Below the pieces are notes generated by a model. It saw only the letters and a program-made list of their open reading frames with translations, searched no databases and was not told where the DNA came from. A stretch of DNA of 6,869 nt. It comes from an uncultured Clostridia bacterium (GTDB lineage Bacteria > Bacillota > Clostridia > Oscillospirales > Ruminococcaceae). Below, piece after piece: positions 1 through 5,396 of this stretch (its first letter is position 1; each line of letters starts with the position of its first letter). Made by a program: the position numbers and the translations under genes. The stretch lies in NCBI GenBank assembly GCA_947632425.1, contig CANRPG010000107.1, forward strand, positions 1-6,869. The letters are read 5' to 3'.

Positions 1-54
1 GTGTTAAGCGTGCCGCCAGCGTTCGTCCTGAGCCAGGATCAAACTCTTAATAAA
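1..54 (-). rRNA. rrs: 16S ribosomal RNA, 5' end only (partial)
   Basis: Read on the minus strand, positions 47 down to 1 give the universal 16S start (AGAGTTTGATCCTGGCTCAG, then GACGAACGCTGGCGGCACGC). Aligning AGAGTTTG with E. coli 16S position 8 places the mature 5' end near position 54. The gene runs off the left edge, so only about 54 nt are present. The GGCGGCACGCTTAACAC stretch is typical of clostridial 16S genes, which supports a Ruminococcus-like host but does not name a species. Confidence 0.97.
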
Positions 55-146
55 GTTTATTCCGTTCCTTCCTTTAAGCAAAGAAAGGACAATGTTCTCA
101 GTTTCCTTTATGAATCACTGACTTGCGTTCTCTTCTTTATTTTTTA

Positions 147-194
147 AAGGTCGTTATCCTTACGCTTAATGCAAAGATACAAACGCACGACCTT
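147..194 (-). repeat. Inverted repeat in the rRNA leader
   Basis: AAGGTCGT at 147-154 is perfectly complementary to ACGACCTT at 187-194, leaving a 32-nt loop. On the minus strand the second arm is followed by an A-rich run rather than a U-run, so this is not an intrinsic terminator. It is more likely a structural or processing element of the leader RNA. The role is inferred. Confidence 0.45.
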
Positions 195-263
195 CTTTCA
201 GTCTACTACTTCTCTCAAAGCTTTGACTTAATTCAGGGTTCCTTTTCCTTTTTGGATCTTTCG

Positions 264-284
264 ATTGTTCAATTTTCAAGGTGC
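264..284 (-). promoter_or_regulatory. boxA-like rRNA antitermination element
   Basis: The minus strand reads GCACCTTGAAAATTGAACAA, resembling the CTTGAAAA-type element that recurs in Firmicutes rRNA leaders and spacers and is taken as the boxA site for Nus-factor antitermination. It lies about 30 nt downstream of the predicted proximal start site, the expected place. The assignment is by motif resemblance only. Confidence 0.55.
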
Positions 285-319
285 TTTTGTGCTTTCCCCT
301 TTTTGAGGTCAGCTTTATT

Positions 320-348
320 ATTATATCACGCCACAGCTCGCTTGTCAA
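320..348 (-). promoter_or_regulatory. rRNA operon proximal promoter (P2)
   Basis: On the minus strand a perfect -35 TTGACA (348-343) and a perfect -10 TATAAT (325-320) are separated by 17 bp (342-326). Immediately upstream, roughly 351-386, is a run of A and T tracts that looks like an UP element for the RNA polymerase alpha subunit. Perfect hexamers, optimal spacing and an A/T block are the usual architecture of a rapidly firing rRNA promoter. Transcription should begin near position 313. Confidence 0.9.
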
Positions 349-427
349 GGGGTTTTTGAAACTTTTTCAAAAAAATTTTTAAAAAAGCATAAAACCCGTT
401 ACAGATGTTTACCACGGCAACGTTATT

Positions 428-456
428 ATTTTATCACTCAAAGTACGAAATGTCAA
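428..456 (-). promoter_or_regulatory. rRNA operon distal promoter (P1)
   Basis: The minus strand has TTGACA (456-451), a 17-bp spacer (450-434) and TAAAAT (433-428). It lies 108 bp upstream of the proximal promoter with identical orientation and spacing, giving the tandem-promoter layout common in rRNA operons. A near-perfect inverted repeat (466-474 with 479-487) sits directly upstream. Confidence 0.75.
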
Positions 457-623
457 GAGCAAAACGCAAAAATAATCATATTTTCGCATATTAACAACAG
501 AGAGGTCACAAGTTAAGGAAAAAATATGCACAATGCACATTATTAAAATAGTACACAAAAAATAAATGCCGCGGCGGTATATAACGGCAAAAAGGCGGCA
601 TAATAATCGGGAAAACACATTGA
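457..623. other. Non-coding region between rrn P1 and sleB
   Basis: No gene is supported here. It must contain the sleB promoter, but no good sigma-A site is visible. A weak sigma-G-like match is GCATA (486-490), an 18-bp spacer, then CAAGTTA (509-515). Other structure includes an inverted repeat GCAAAAATA/TATTTTCGC (466-474 with 479-487, one mismatch) and a tandem duplication of ATGCACA (526-532, 533-539). None of these has a demonstrated role. Confidence 0.5.
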
Positions 624-635
624 GGGAGGAGCATC

Positions 636-1319
636 ATGAACAAAACAAAAGAGCGAATACTGTCGTTTATACTGATACTTTCGGGGCTCATAGTTATCTT
701 CACGCTGCTTTACATTCTGTCGTCGCACAGCATTTCAACGCAGACGATATCGCAGGTAGGCTCGAGAGGGAAGGAAGTTGAGGCGATACAACAATTTTTG
801 AAAGACTGGGGGCTTTACAATGGTGATATTACAGGTTACTACGGAACGGAGACGCAGGCGGCAGTGAAGAAATTTCAAAAGCTTAAAGGCATAAGCCAGA
901 CGGGCACGGCAGGCCCGCAGACGCTGAAAGCCATGGGCATTTCGATAGGAACGATACCTGCGGCGACCGACTCGAACGTATATCTGCTGGCAAGGATAAT
1001 TTCGGCTGAGGCGCGCGGTGAGCCATACGAAGGGCAAGTTGCTGTAGGCGCTGTGATACTCAACAGAATAGAGCACCCGTCGTTCCCGGACACGCTGTCG
1101 GGGGTCATCGACCAGAACGGGGCGTTCACGGCAATTGTTGACGGGCAGTTCAATCAGCCTATATCGTCATCGGCGTACAATGCGGCGAGAGATGCGCTGA
1201 ACGGCTGGGATCCTTCTGGCGGCGCGATATACTATTATAATGCTAAGAAAACCAGCAACTCATTTATTCACAGCAGACCCGTTATAAAGGTGATAGGCGA
1301 TCACAGGTTCTGCTCATAA
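636..1319 (+). CDS. sleB: SleB-like spore cortex-lytic / cell-wall hydrolase
   Basis: A 227-residue protein of the SleB (Hydrolase_2) family, whose members cleave peptidoglycan; classical SleB degrades spore cortex during germination. Residues 8-29 form one hydrophobic segment after a basic N-terminus (signal peptide or anchor), so the rest should be outside the membrane. Residues 43-100 match a PG_binding_1 repeat (GKEVEAIQQFL, then TQAAVKKFQ). Residues 118-226 are the catalytic domain; Glu125 in SAEARGE aligns with the family's catalytic glutamate, and AVGAVILNR and GAIYYYNAKK are further conserved segments. The ATG is supported by GGGAGGA (624-630), 5 nt upstream. It is divergent from the rRNA operon and ends at a bidirectional terminator. 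No ypeB partner is visible. A general cell-wall role is possible if the host does not sporulate; a weak sigma-G-like site upstream is the only sporulation hint. Confidence 0.9.
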   Translation: MNKTKERILSFILILSGLIVIFTLLYILSSHSISTQTISQVGSRGKEVEAIQQFLKDWGLYNGDITGYYGTETQAAVKKFQKLKGISQTGTAGPQTLKAMGISIGTIPAATDSNVYLLARIISAEARGEPYEGQVAVGAVILNRIEHPSFPDTLSGVIDQNGAFTAIVDGQFNQPISSSAYNAARDALNGWDPSGGAIYYYNAKKTSNSFIHSRPVIKVIGDHRFCS

Positions 1320-1324
1320 AAATG

Positions 1325-1353
1325 CGGTCGGGAGGTAAACTTCCGACCGTTTT
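1325..1353. terminator. Bidirectional intrinsic terminator between convergent genes
   Basis: A 10-bp stem (1325-1334 CGGTCGGGAG with 1340-1349 CTTCCGACCG, one G-T pair) closes a 5-nt loop. It is followed by TTTT (1350-1353) on the plus strand. On the minus strand it is followed by CATTTTTA, since the plus strand carries an A-run at 1318-1322. It can therefore end both sleB and the convergent dockerin gene, whose stop codons lie 5 bp and 16 bp away. Confidence 0.88.
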
Positions 1354-1365
1354 ACATACTATTTA

Positions 1366-3192
1366 CTAGCGTACTTTTGGTATAGTACCTGCGGTATACT
1401 GCAAAATTTTCAGAGCATCGTCAATATCTGCAAGACCGTCGCCGGTGACATCTGCGGCTGAAAGCTGTGTTTTGGTAAGTGTCAGGTTTCCTGCGGCGTA
1501 CTGCAAGATAAGCAGGCTGTCGTCGGTATCAATATAGCCGTCATCGTTGACATCACCGTATGTGAACGTTGCTGCACTGCCCTGCCGCTTTATATTTATT
1601 ATGTAATTTCGCACAGCGCCTGACGGGGCTTTTACAGCGACGGTTACGGCGTTATCGCCTGTTTTTAAGCTTACATTGCCTGTACCGCTGACAGTTGCAG
1701 CCGAAGTTTTCGCCGCAGCAGAAATGTTAACTGAAGAAACATTTGCAGGCACTGTGAGCGAATAGCTTTGCGTATACATATTAAATGAAGGCGTTATTGA
1801 ATAGCCTTTCACCGAAAGTGACGAAAGGAAATTGTTATTGTTGCCGTAAGACGATGGCTGCGCGCAGACGTTTTCGGGCATATTTTTATATACCGGAATA
1901 GTGAACACGAGCGCGGACGAAAGGATTCGGCTGTTGTAGGCGCGCTTCATAGATGCAGCTTCCGATGCGGCTGCCTGAATGTTTGTCATATACTGGTGGG
2001 CGAAATAGCCGTTGCCGCCGTCTACCATATCAAATTTTTGCAGATAGAGGGTATCCTGCCCCCTGTTTATATATGAAGTGCCGATAAATTTTGAACCGCC
2101 GACTATTGCTTTATACTGGTTTGTCCACGGAAGAGAATACGCTGAATTTGTGGTAGATGCATACTTTGCACCCATTTGCCTTGCGGTAAGTGTAGATGTT
2201 GCATACGCTTGGATATTGAAGAAATTGAAATATCCGCTGTAGCCTGCAACTGTGCCAAATGCAAGTTCCGTACCGTTTACGCCCATTTCCTGTCGTATGC
2301 GCGATGCGAGGTGGTAGGGGCTAACGCCTGTTTGCTTGGCTGCTTCCATTATTGTAGATGAATATGTTTTGGTAACTTTTGTGTCGGGAGTGGTATAAGA
2401 GCCGCTCATAAAGGTATCTGCGAGAATATCTTTAACGCCCTGCTCGGTATGCACATTTGCATCATACGAAAGCTGCTCGAACATGAACACATATGTATCG
2501 TCAAGGAAGTTGCGCGGATCCATATAATACGCTATTATCTGCTCAGAAGCCGCTACCCAGTTCCAGCCGTCGAGACCGTACCATGTGCCATTGCTCCAGT
2601 TATATGCGCCTTTCTCCATGGATTTCCACGAATCGGGGTTGTTTATATATGTAAGGCTTACGCCGACCTGAGATTCTGCTTTAAGCGCGGTATTCCAGTC
2701 AACGCCGAGGTCTTGCGCTTTGAACACCCACTTCGGGTGCGCCTGATGTATCTGGCGAAGCTTTACCTTATAGCTTTCGGGGAATCCCTGCGAGGTGAGG
2801 TATTTTTCAAAGTCGCCGTCTGGCGTATAGGGCGTACTTGCAGCAGGCTGTGCTTTTACTTCAACATACTCTGCCGAAACATAACCTGTTTTGCCGCCAT
2901 AGTTTATTTTATACCAAAGACCGCCGTAAACATCGTTTGCGCTGCCGAGAATTTCAATGATGCTGCCCTCATAAACATAGCCTATTGTTGAATATGTAGT
3001 GCCTGCATTGCTGCGGACTCTGAGAGAATCCGCGGTGACTGTGCCTGTTTGAGAAGCCGCGCTTGCGGTATAAGAAAGCACGCCGCCGGAAAAATCGCCA
3101 GCAAAATGGGCGCTGTACGAAAATATCGCAGCAGCGCTTACAGTTACAGCTATGGCTTTTAAAAGCATTTTTCTCAAAGCTGACGTGTGCAT
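1366..3192 (-). CDS. Secreted SH3b / glucosaminidase-like wall hydrolase with C-terminal dockerin
   Basis: A 608-residue exported protein. Residues 1-46 are a signal peptide (basic start, Ala/Val-rich core, cleavage near TASA-A). Residues 50-113 are a bacterial SH3 domain (SLRVRSNAGTTYSTIG, then GKTGYVSAEYVE), usually wall-binding. Residues 125-435 resemble clostridial beta-N-acetylglucosaminidases of the GH73/LytD type; Glu302 in SRIRQEMG is the likely catalytic acid, and YFNFFNIQAY matches the downstream conserved motif. Residues 454-536 look like a cadherin-like beta-sandwich. Residues 545-604 form a type I dockerin with two calcium-binding repeats (DVNDDGYIDTDD and DVTGDGLADIDD, each followed by an ILQY helix). 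The ATG at 3192 is chosen for its ribosome binding site. It is transcribed divergently from a cohesin gene, its plausible docking partner. Exact bond specificity is not provable from sequence. Confidence 0.88.
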   Translation of the reverse strand: MHTSALRKMLLKAIAVTVSAAAIFSYSAHFAGDFSGGVLSYTASAASQTGTVTADSLRVRSNAGTTYSTIGYVYEGSIIEILGSANDVYGGLWYKINYGGKTGYVSAEYVEVKAQPAASTPYTPDGDFEKYLTSQGFPESYKVKLRQIHQAHPKWVFKAQDLGVDWNTALKAESQVGVSLTYINNPDSWKSMEKGAYNWSNGTWYGLDGWNWVAASEQIIAYYMDPRNFLDDTYVFMFEQLSYDANVHTEQGVKDILADTFMSGSYTTPDTKVTKTYSSTIMEAAKQTGVSPYHLASRIRQEMGVNGTELAFGTVAGYSGYFNFFNIQAYATSTLTARQMGAKYASTTNSAYSLPWTNQYKAIVGGSKFIGTSYINRGQDTLYLQKFDMVDGGNGYFAHQYMTNIQAAASEAASMKRAYNSRILSSALVFTIPVYKNMPENVCAQPSSYGNNNNFLSSLSVKGYSITPSFNMYTQSYSLTVPANVSSVNISAAAKTSAATVSGTGNVSLKTGDNAVTVAVKAPSGAVRNYIINIKRQGSAATFTYGDVNDDGYIDTDDSLLILQYAAGNLTLTKTQLSAADVTGDGLADIDDALKILQYTAGTIPKVR

Positions 3193-3196
3193 TTTT

Positions 3197-3205
3197 CTTC
3201 TCCCT
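3197..3205 (-). promoter_or_regulatory. Ribosome binding site fixing the dockerin-gene start
   Basis: On the minus strand AGGGAGAAG (3205-3197) sits 4 nt before the ATG at 3192. The longer open frame would start at a TTG at 3237 with no purine-rich site before it, and would add 15 residues of basic sequence ahead of a normal signal peptide. The ATG is therefore preferred. Confidence 0.85.
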
Positions 3206-3271
3206 AAAGTTATCCTACGTTTTGCGTACCGATACAAAGAATGGCACGGCTTTTCTATATATGTATCTTAT

Positions 3272-3300
3272 ATTATAAAACTGTTTTTCCTGCTTGTCAA
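3272..3300 (-). promoter_or_regulatory. Sigma-A promoter for the dockerin-bearing hydrolase gene
   Basis: The minus strand has TTGACA (3300-3295), a 17-bp spacer (3294-3278) and TATAAT (3277-3272), all matching consensus. The predicted start, about position 3265, gives a 5' UTR of roughly 73 nt before the ATG at 3192. Confidence 0.9.
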
Positions 3301-3337
3301 GTGCTTTTTCGCGACTTTTCGATATATTCTAATTCAC

Positions 3338-3451
3338 AAAAAATTTACAATTATACTTTTTGCGGCATGGAAAAGTAAATTTAGTGGCAAAAAATTTATT
3401 TGAACGCTACATCTTGTGGAAAGGTATTTTAAAATGATATGAAAAAATTTA
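3338..3451. repeat. Three spaced copies of AAAAAATTTA
   Basis: AAAAAATTTA occurs at 3338-3347, 3389-3398 and 3442-3451, with start-to-start spacings of 51 and 53 bp (close to five helical turns). Copies 1 and 3 share a longer 13-mer, AAAAAATTTACAA. All three lie between the divergent promoters. They may bend DNA or be a regulator's site; AT-rich composition makes some recurrence by chance possible. Confidence 0.55.
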
Positions 3452-3474
3452 CAAAATATTTTTTAAGCGACAAG

Positions 3475-3490
3475 TTATTATATATAATAA
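3475..3490. repeat. 16-bp perfect palindrome upstream of the cohesin promoter
   Basis: TTATTATATATAATAA equals its own reverse complement. It ends 31 bp before the -35 box of the cohesin gene, a position where activators often bind. Because it is entirely A/T, chance occurrence cannot be excluded. Confidence 0.45.
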
Positions 3491-3521
3491 GTTATAGAGG
3501 AAAAATAATGCTTTTTATCTA

Positions 3522-3551
3522 TTGACAATATGGCAGAAAATATGTTATAAT
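3522..3551 (+). promoter_or_regulatory. Sigma-A promoter for the cohesin gene
   Basis: TTGACA (3522-3527), an 18-bp spacer and TATAAT (3546-3551), with an extended -10 TG at 3543-3544. The -10 box is the left half of a perfect 6+1+6 inverted repeat (3546-3558, TATAAT-C-ATTATA) that reaches the expected start site near 3558. The 5' UTR would be about 120 nt, unusually purine-rich, with ATATCAGA at 3579-3586 and again at 3621-3628. Confidence 0.9.
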
Positions 3552-3667
3552 CATTATACAGAACGATTTTTTATAGAAATATCAGATATACAGAGAGAAA
3601 AAATAAAAGACAAAAGAGAGATATCAGACAAGCGGACATAACTTTTTGCTTTGACCGCGTGATATTG

Positions 3668-3674
3668 AAGGAGG
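3668..3674 (+). promoter_or_regulatory. Ribosome binding site fixing the cohesin-gene start
   Basis: AAGGAGG lies 5 nt before the ATG at 3680. The open frame extends back to a GTG at 3659, but that would place this consensus site inside the coding sequence, so the ATG is the start. Confidence 0.9.
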
Positions 3675-3679
3675 CAAAA

Positions 3680-5326
3680 ATGAAAATAAGTTTTAAGAAA
3701 GCTGTGATCTCGATAGGCACAGCCATTGTCATGGTCACATCTGTTTTTGCCGGAACAGTTGTGGCAGCCACGACCAACGAAATAACAGTGCAGCCTTCTG
3801 CGTTTTCAGTAAACGCAGGCGAGGCTTTCGATGTTTCGGTTGGTTTCAAGGCAGGCGACAATGGCGCGGCGGGATTTCAGCTTAATTTGCATTATGACAG
3901 CAAAAAGCTGGATGTTTACGTACCAAGCGAAGCCGAGATACAAGGCGGCAAATACAACTATCAGGTGCTGGGAAGCAGATTTTTGGTCACCACAAACTAC
4001 AGCTACTCTGACGGAGTTGTAAGGATAGTTGGCGTTAACGGCAGCGGCAACAACATCATTGTTGACACGCCGCTGAGCGTTGTTACGTTCATTCCGAAAG
4101 AGGGTGCGAGCGGCAAGGCGGCTTTCTGGATAGAGGTTGAAAAACTTTCTGAAAGCAAGAAAAACGGCGAGTTTGTAAGTTCTTCATACTCAGCGCCGAG
4201 CTCATCGAGCCCTGTTTATGTAGATCTTCTTGCGCCTGCAACGGTAACACAAACTACGACTACAACCACGCAGGCGACCACCACCCCTTCGACAACGACG
4301 ACTACCACCAATTCGACAACAACAACGGCTGAGGTAACAACAACGCCGAAGCCTGTAACTACTACCCCTGCCCCGACGACCACCGAGGCAGTGACGACTA
4401 CAGAAAAGTCTGAGACCACAACTGCCTCACCGACGACCACAACGCCGAAGAAAACGGAAGCTGCGGCATCACAGACTACAGAAAAGACTACCTTGGCAAC
4501 TACAACTCCCGAAGTTACTACTGCGCCGATAACTTCGCCGGAAGTTTCAAAGAGCGATACGAGCGCAGAAATTTCAGCTGTTCCCGAGGATACACCCGAA
4601 GTTACGACTGTTGAAAGCAGCGAGACTGCGGCTGTTACCGAAAGCCCTGATACAACAGAGCCTAGCGGAAATGAAAACGTAACGACTGACGGTGATGCGG
4701 TCGTAATCGAAAATGATGAACCGCTTTATCAATACTCGCAGGGGGCAAGCGAATACAACGAAGAAGAAGTTGAGCCTTACTGTGTTGACCTGAAAGATTA
4801 CATAGACGATTTTGACAAGCCTATGGACATTAAGGTATCTGTTGAATCCGACGGATTTGCAAACGGCTCGATAAGCATGAACGACCCTGACGGCAACTGG
4901 GTGAAGTATTATCAGGACACGCAGGCAAATGTCTGGGAAGCTAAGAATGTAAGCCTTGACAGGAATGATGCGCTTGTATTCGTACAGCTGTTTTACTTGC
5001 AGGAAAATTCGAGTTTTGCTATCAACAAGATAGAGATAACCCCGAGCAAGGCAGATGCGCAGACGGAAACCGAAGAGATCAAAGACGGCACTGAAAACAG
5101 CGGCTCTGACAACAAGGAGACCATCGAGCAAGCCGATCCCGAAAAGATAGAAGAAATAGTGAACGAAATGCCCGAAAACGACAAGAACCCGAATACATCG
5201 GATTCTTTCAAGAGCGTGATGGCTATATCGCTTGTAATACTTGAGGTTACGGCTATGGCGGCAGTGCTGTTCTTCACGGGTCGCAAAAAGGTTATTGAAG
5301 AACCGAAAGAAAACGCGGCAGAATAA
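3680..5326 (+). CDS. Single-cohesin surface scaffoldin with putative sortase anchor
   Basis: A 548-residue secreted surface protein. Residues 1-29 are a signal peptide (cleavage near VVA-A). Residues 34-184 match a cohesin beta-sandwich: SVNAGEAFDVSVGF, then GAAGFQLNLHYDSKKLDV, and late PLSVVTFIPKEGASGKAAF follow the order of family motifs. Residues 188-330 are a Thr/Pro-rich spacer. Residues 365-456 form a beta-rich, aromatic module (DGNWVKYY, NVWEAKNVSL) that I do not recognise; a carbohydrate-binding sandwich is possible. The C-terminus has NPNTSD (503-508), a hydrophobic helix (513-532) and basic GRKK, the layout of a sortase signal, though not LPXTG. Known Ruminococcus scaffoldins of the ScaE type also pair one cohesin with a sortase signal. 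It should display dockerin proteins on the wall; the divergent neighbour carries a dockerin. A strong terminator follows. Confidence 0.85.
   Translation: MKISFKKAVISIGTAIVMVTSVFAGTVVAATTNEITVQPSAFSVNAGEAFDVSVGFKAGDNGAAGFQLNLHYDSKKLDVYVPSEAEIQGGKYNYQVLGSRFLVTTNYSYSDGVVRIVGVNGSGNNIIVDTPLSVVTFIPKEGASGKAAFWIEVEKLSESKKNGEFVSSSYSAPSSSSPVYVDLLAPATVTQTTTTTTQATTTPSTTTTTTNSTTTTAEVTTTPKPVTTTPAPTTTEAVTTTEKSETTTASPTTTTPKKTEAAASQTTEKTTLATTTPEVTTAPITSPEVSKSDTSAEISAVPEDTPEVTTVESSETAAVTESPDTTEPSGNENVTTDGDAVVIENDEPLYQYSQGASEYNEEEVEPYCVDLKDYIDDFDKPMDIKVSVESDGFANGSISMNDPDGNWVKYYQDTQANVWEAKNVSLDRNDALVFVQLFYLQENSSFAINKIEITPSKADAQTETEEIKDGTENSGSDNKETIEQADPEKIEEIVNEMPENDKNPNTSDSFKSVMAISLVILEVTAMAAVLFFTGRKKVIEEPKENAAE
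4241..4669 (+). repeat. Thr/Pro-rich low-complexity linker within the cohesin gene
   Basis: Residues 188-330 consist mostly of Thr runs interspersed with Pro, Glu, Ser, Ala and Val (TTTT blocks, TTTPAPTTTEAVTTTEKSETT-like units). All four Thr codons are mixed, so it is repetitive at the protein level more than as exact DNA copies. Such spacers separate modules in ruminococcal cellulosomal proteins and are often O-glycosylated. Toward the 3' end it becomes more acidic. Confidence 0.9.
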
Positions 5327-5338
5327 AACAAAATACTG

Positions 5339-5376
5339 AATAATTGCAGTGCGGCGAACGTGCTGCAATTATTTTT
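5339..5376 (+). terminator. Intrinsic terminator after the cohesin gene, directly upstream of queH
   Basis: Arms 5339-5353 and 5359-5373 pair over 15 bp (11 Watson-Crick pairs, then two G-T pairs and two inner G-C pairs) around a GCGAA loop. A T-run follows (5372-5376). It begins 12 nt after the cohesin stop and ends only 4 nt before the queH ribosome binding site, so any transcript from the cohesin promoter must read through it to express queH. Confidence 0.88.
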
Positions 5377-5396
5377 CAAAGCAGGAGATGCGCGAA

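Larger units (their letters stand above)
55..313 (-). other. rRNA operon leader (transcribed spacer upstream of 16S)
   Basis: This is the stretch between the start site predicted from the proximal rrn promoter (about position 313) and the mature 16S 5' end. It has no credible gene; the short frames crossing it lack ribosome binding sites. It contains a boxA-like element (264-284), an inverted repeat (147-154 with 187-194) and a small 6-bp hairpin next to the 16S end (70-75 with 84-89, TCCTTT/AAAGGA). Such leaders carry antitermination and RNase processing signals and are removed during 16S maturation. The exact start and processing points are inferred. Confidence 0.75.
3301..3521. other. AT-rich divergent control region between dockerin and cohesin genes
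   Basis: These 221 bp lie between the two divergent -35 hexamers and contain no supported gene. They are very AT-rich and hold three copies of a 10-bp A/T element plus a 16-bp palindrome, listed separately. The distance leaves room for shared regulatory protein binding, but no known operator was recognised. Confidence 0.7.

Noticed and set aside
123..359. Short open frames over the rRNA leader and promoters
   Set aside because: They cross the 16S leader and the P2 promoter, lack translation signals and have no family resemblance.
2449..2991. 180-residue plus-strand open frame
   Set aside because: Antisense to the glucosaminidase-like region, with no ribosome binding site or family resemblance.
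3193..3237. Longer N-terminus of the dockerin gene from a TTG at 3237
   Set aside because: No ribosome binding site before the TTG, and a clear AGGGAG site precedes the ATG at 3192, which starts a normal signal peptide.
3632..3658. Hairpin GCGG/CCGC in the cohesin 5' UTR as a riboswitch or attenuator
   Set aside because: Only 4 bp plus a mismatch and 2 bp around a long loop, with no T-run; too weak to call.
3659..3679. GTG start of the cohesin gene at 3659
   Set aside because: It would place the consensus AAGGAGG inside the coding sequence; the ATG at 3680 is ideally spaced from it.
4216..4440. Val-rich minus-strand open frame
   Set aside because: Poly-Val is simply the reverse reading of the Thr codons in the linker.
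4241..4669. Thr-codon repeats as a CRISPR-like or tandem DNA array
   Set aside because: The units are irregular, in frame and coding; no conserved repeat-spacer structure exists.
4574..5368. 264-residue minus-strand open frame antisense to the cohesin gene
   Set aside because: No ribosome binding site or recognisable domain, and the composition is that of a shadow of the well-supported plus-strand gene.
5349..5396. Upstream starts of queH at 5349 and 5388
   Set aside because: The first lies inside the terminator hairpin; the second directly abuts the AGGAG site, leaving no spacing. The ATG at 5397 fits better.
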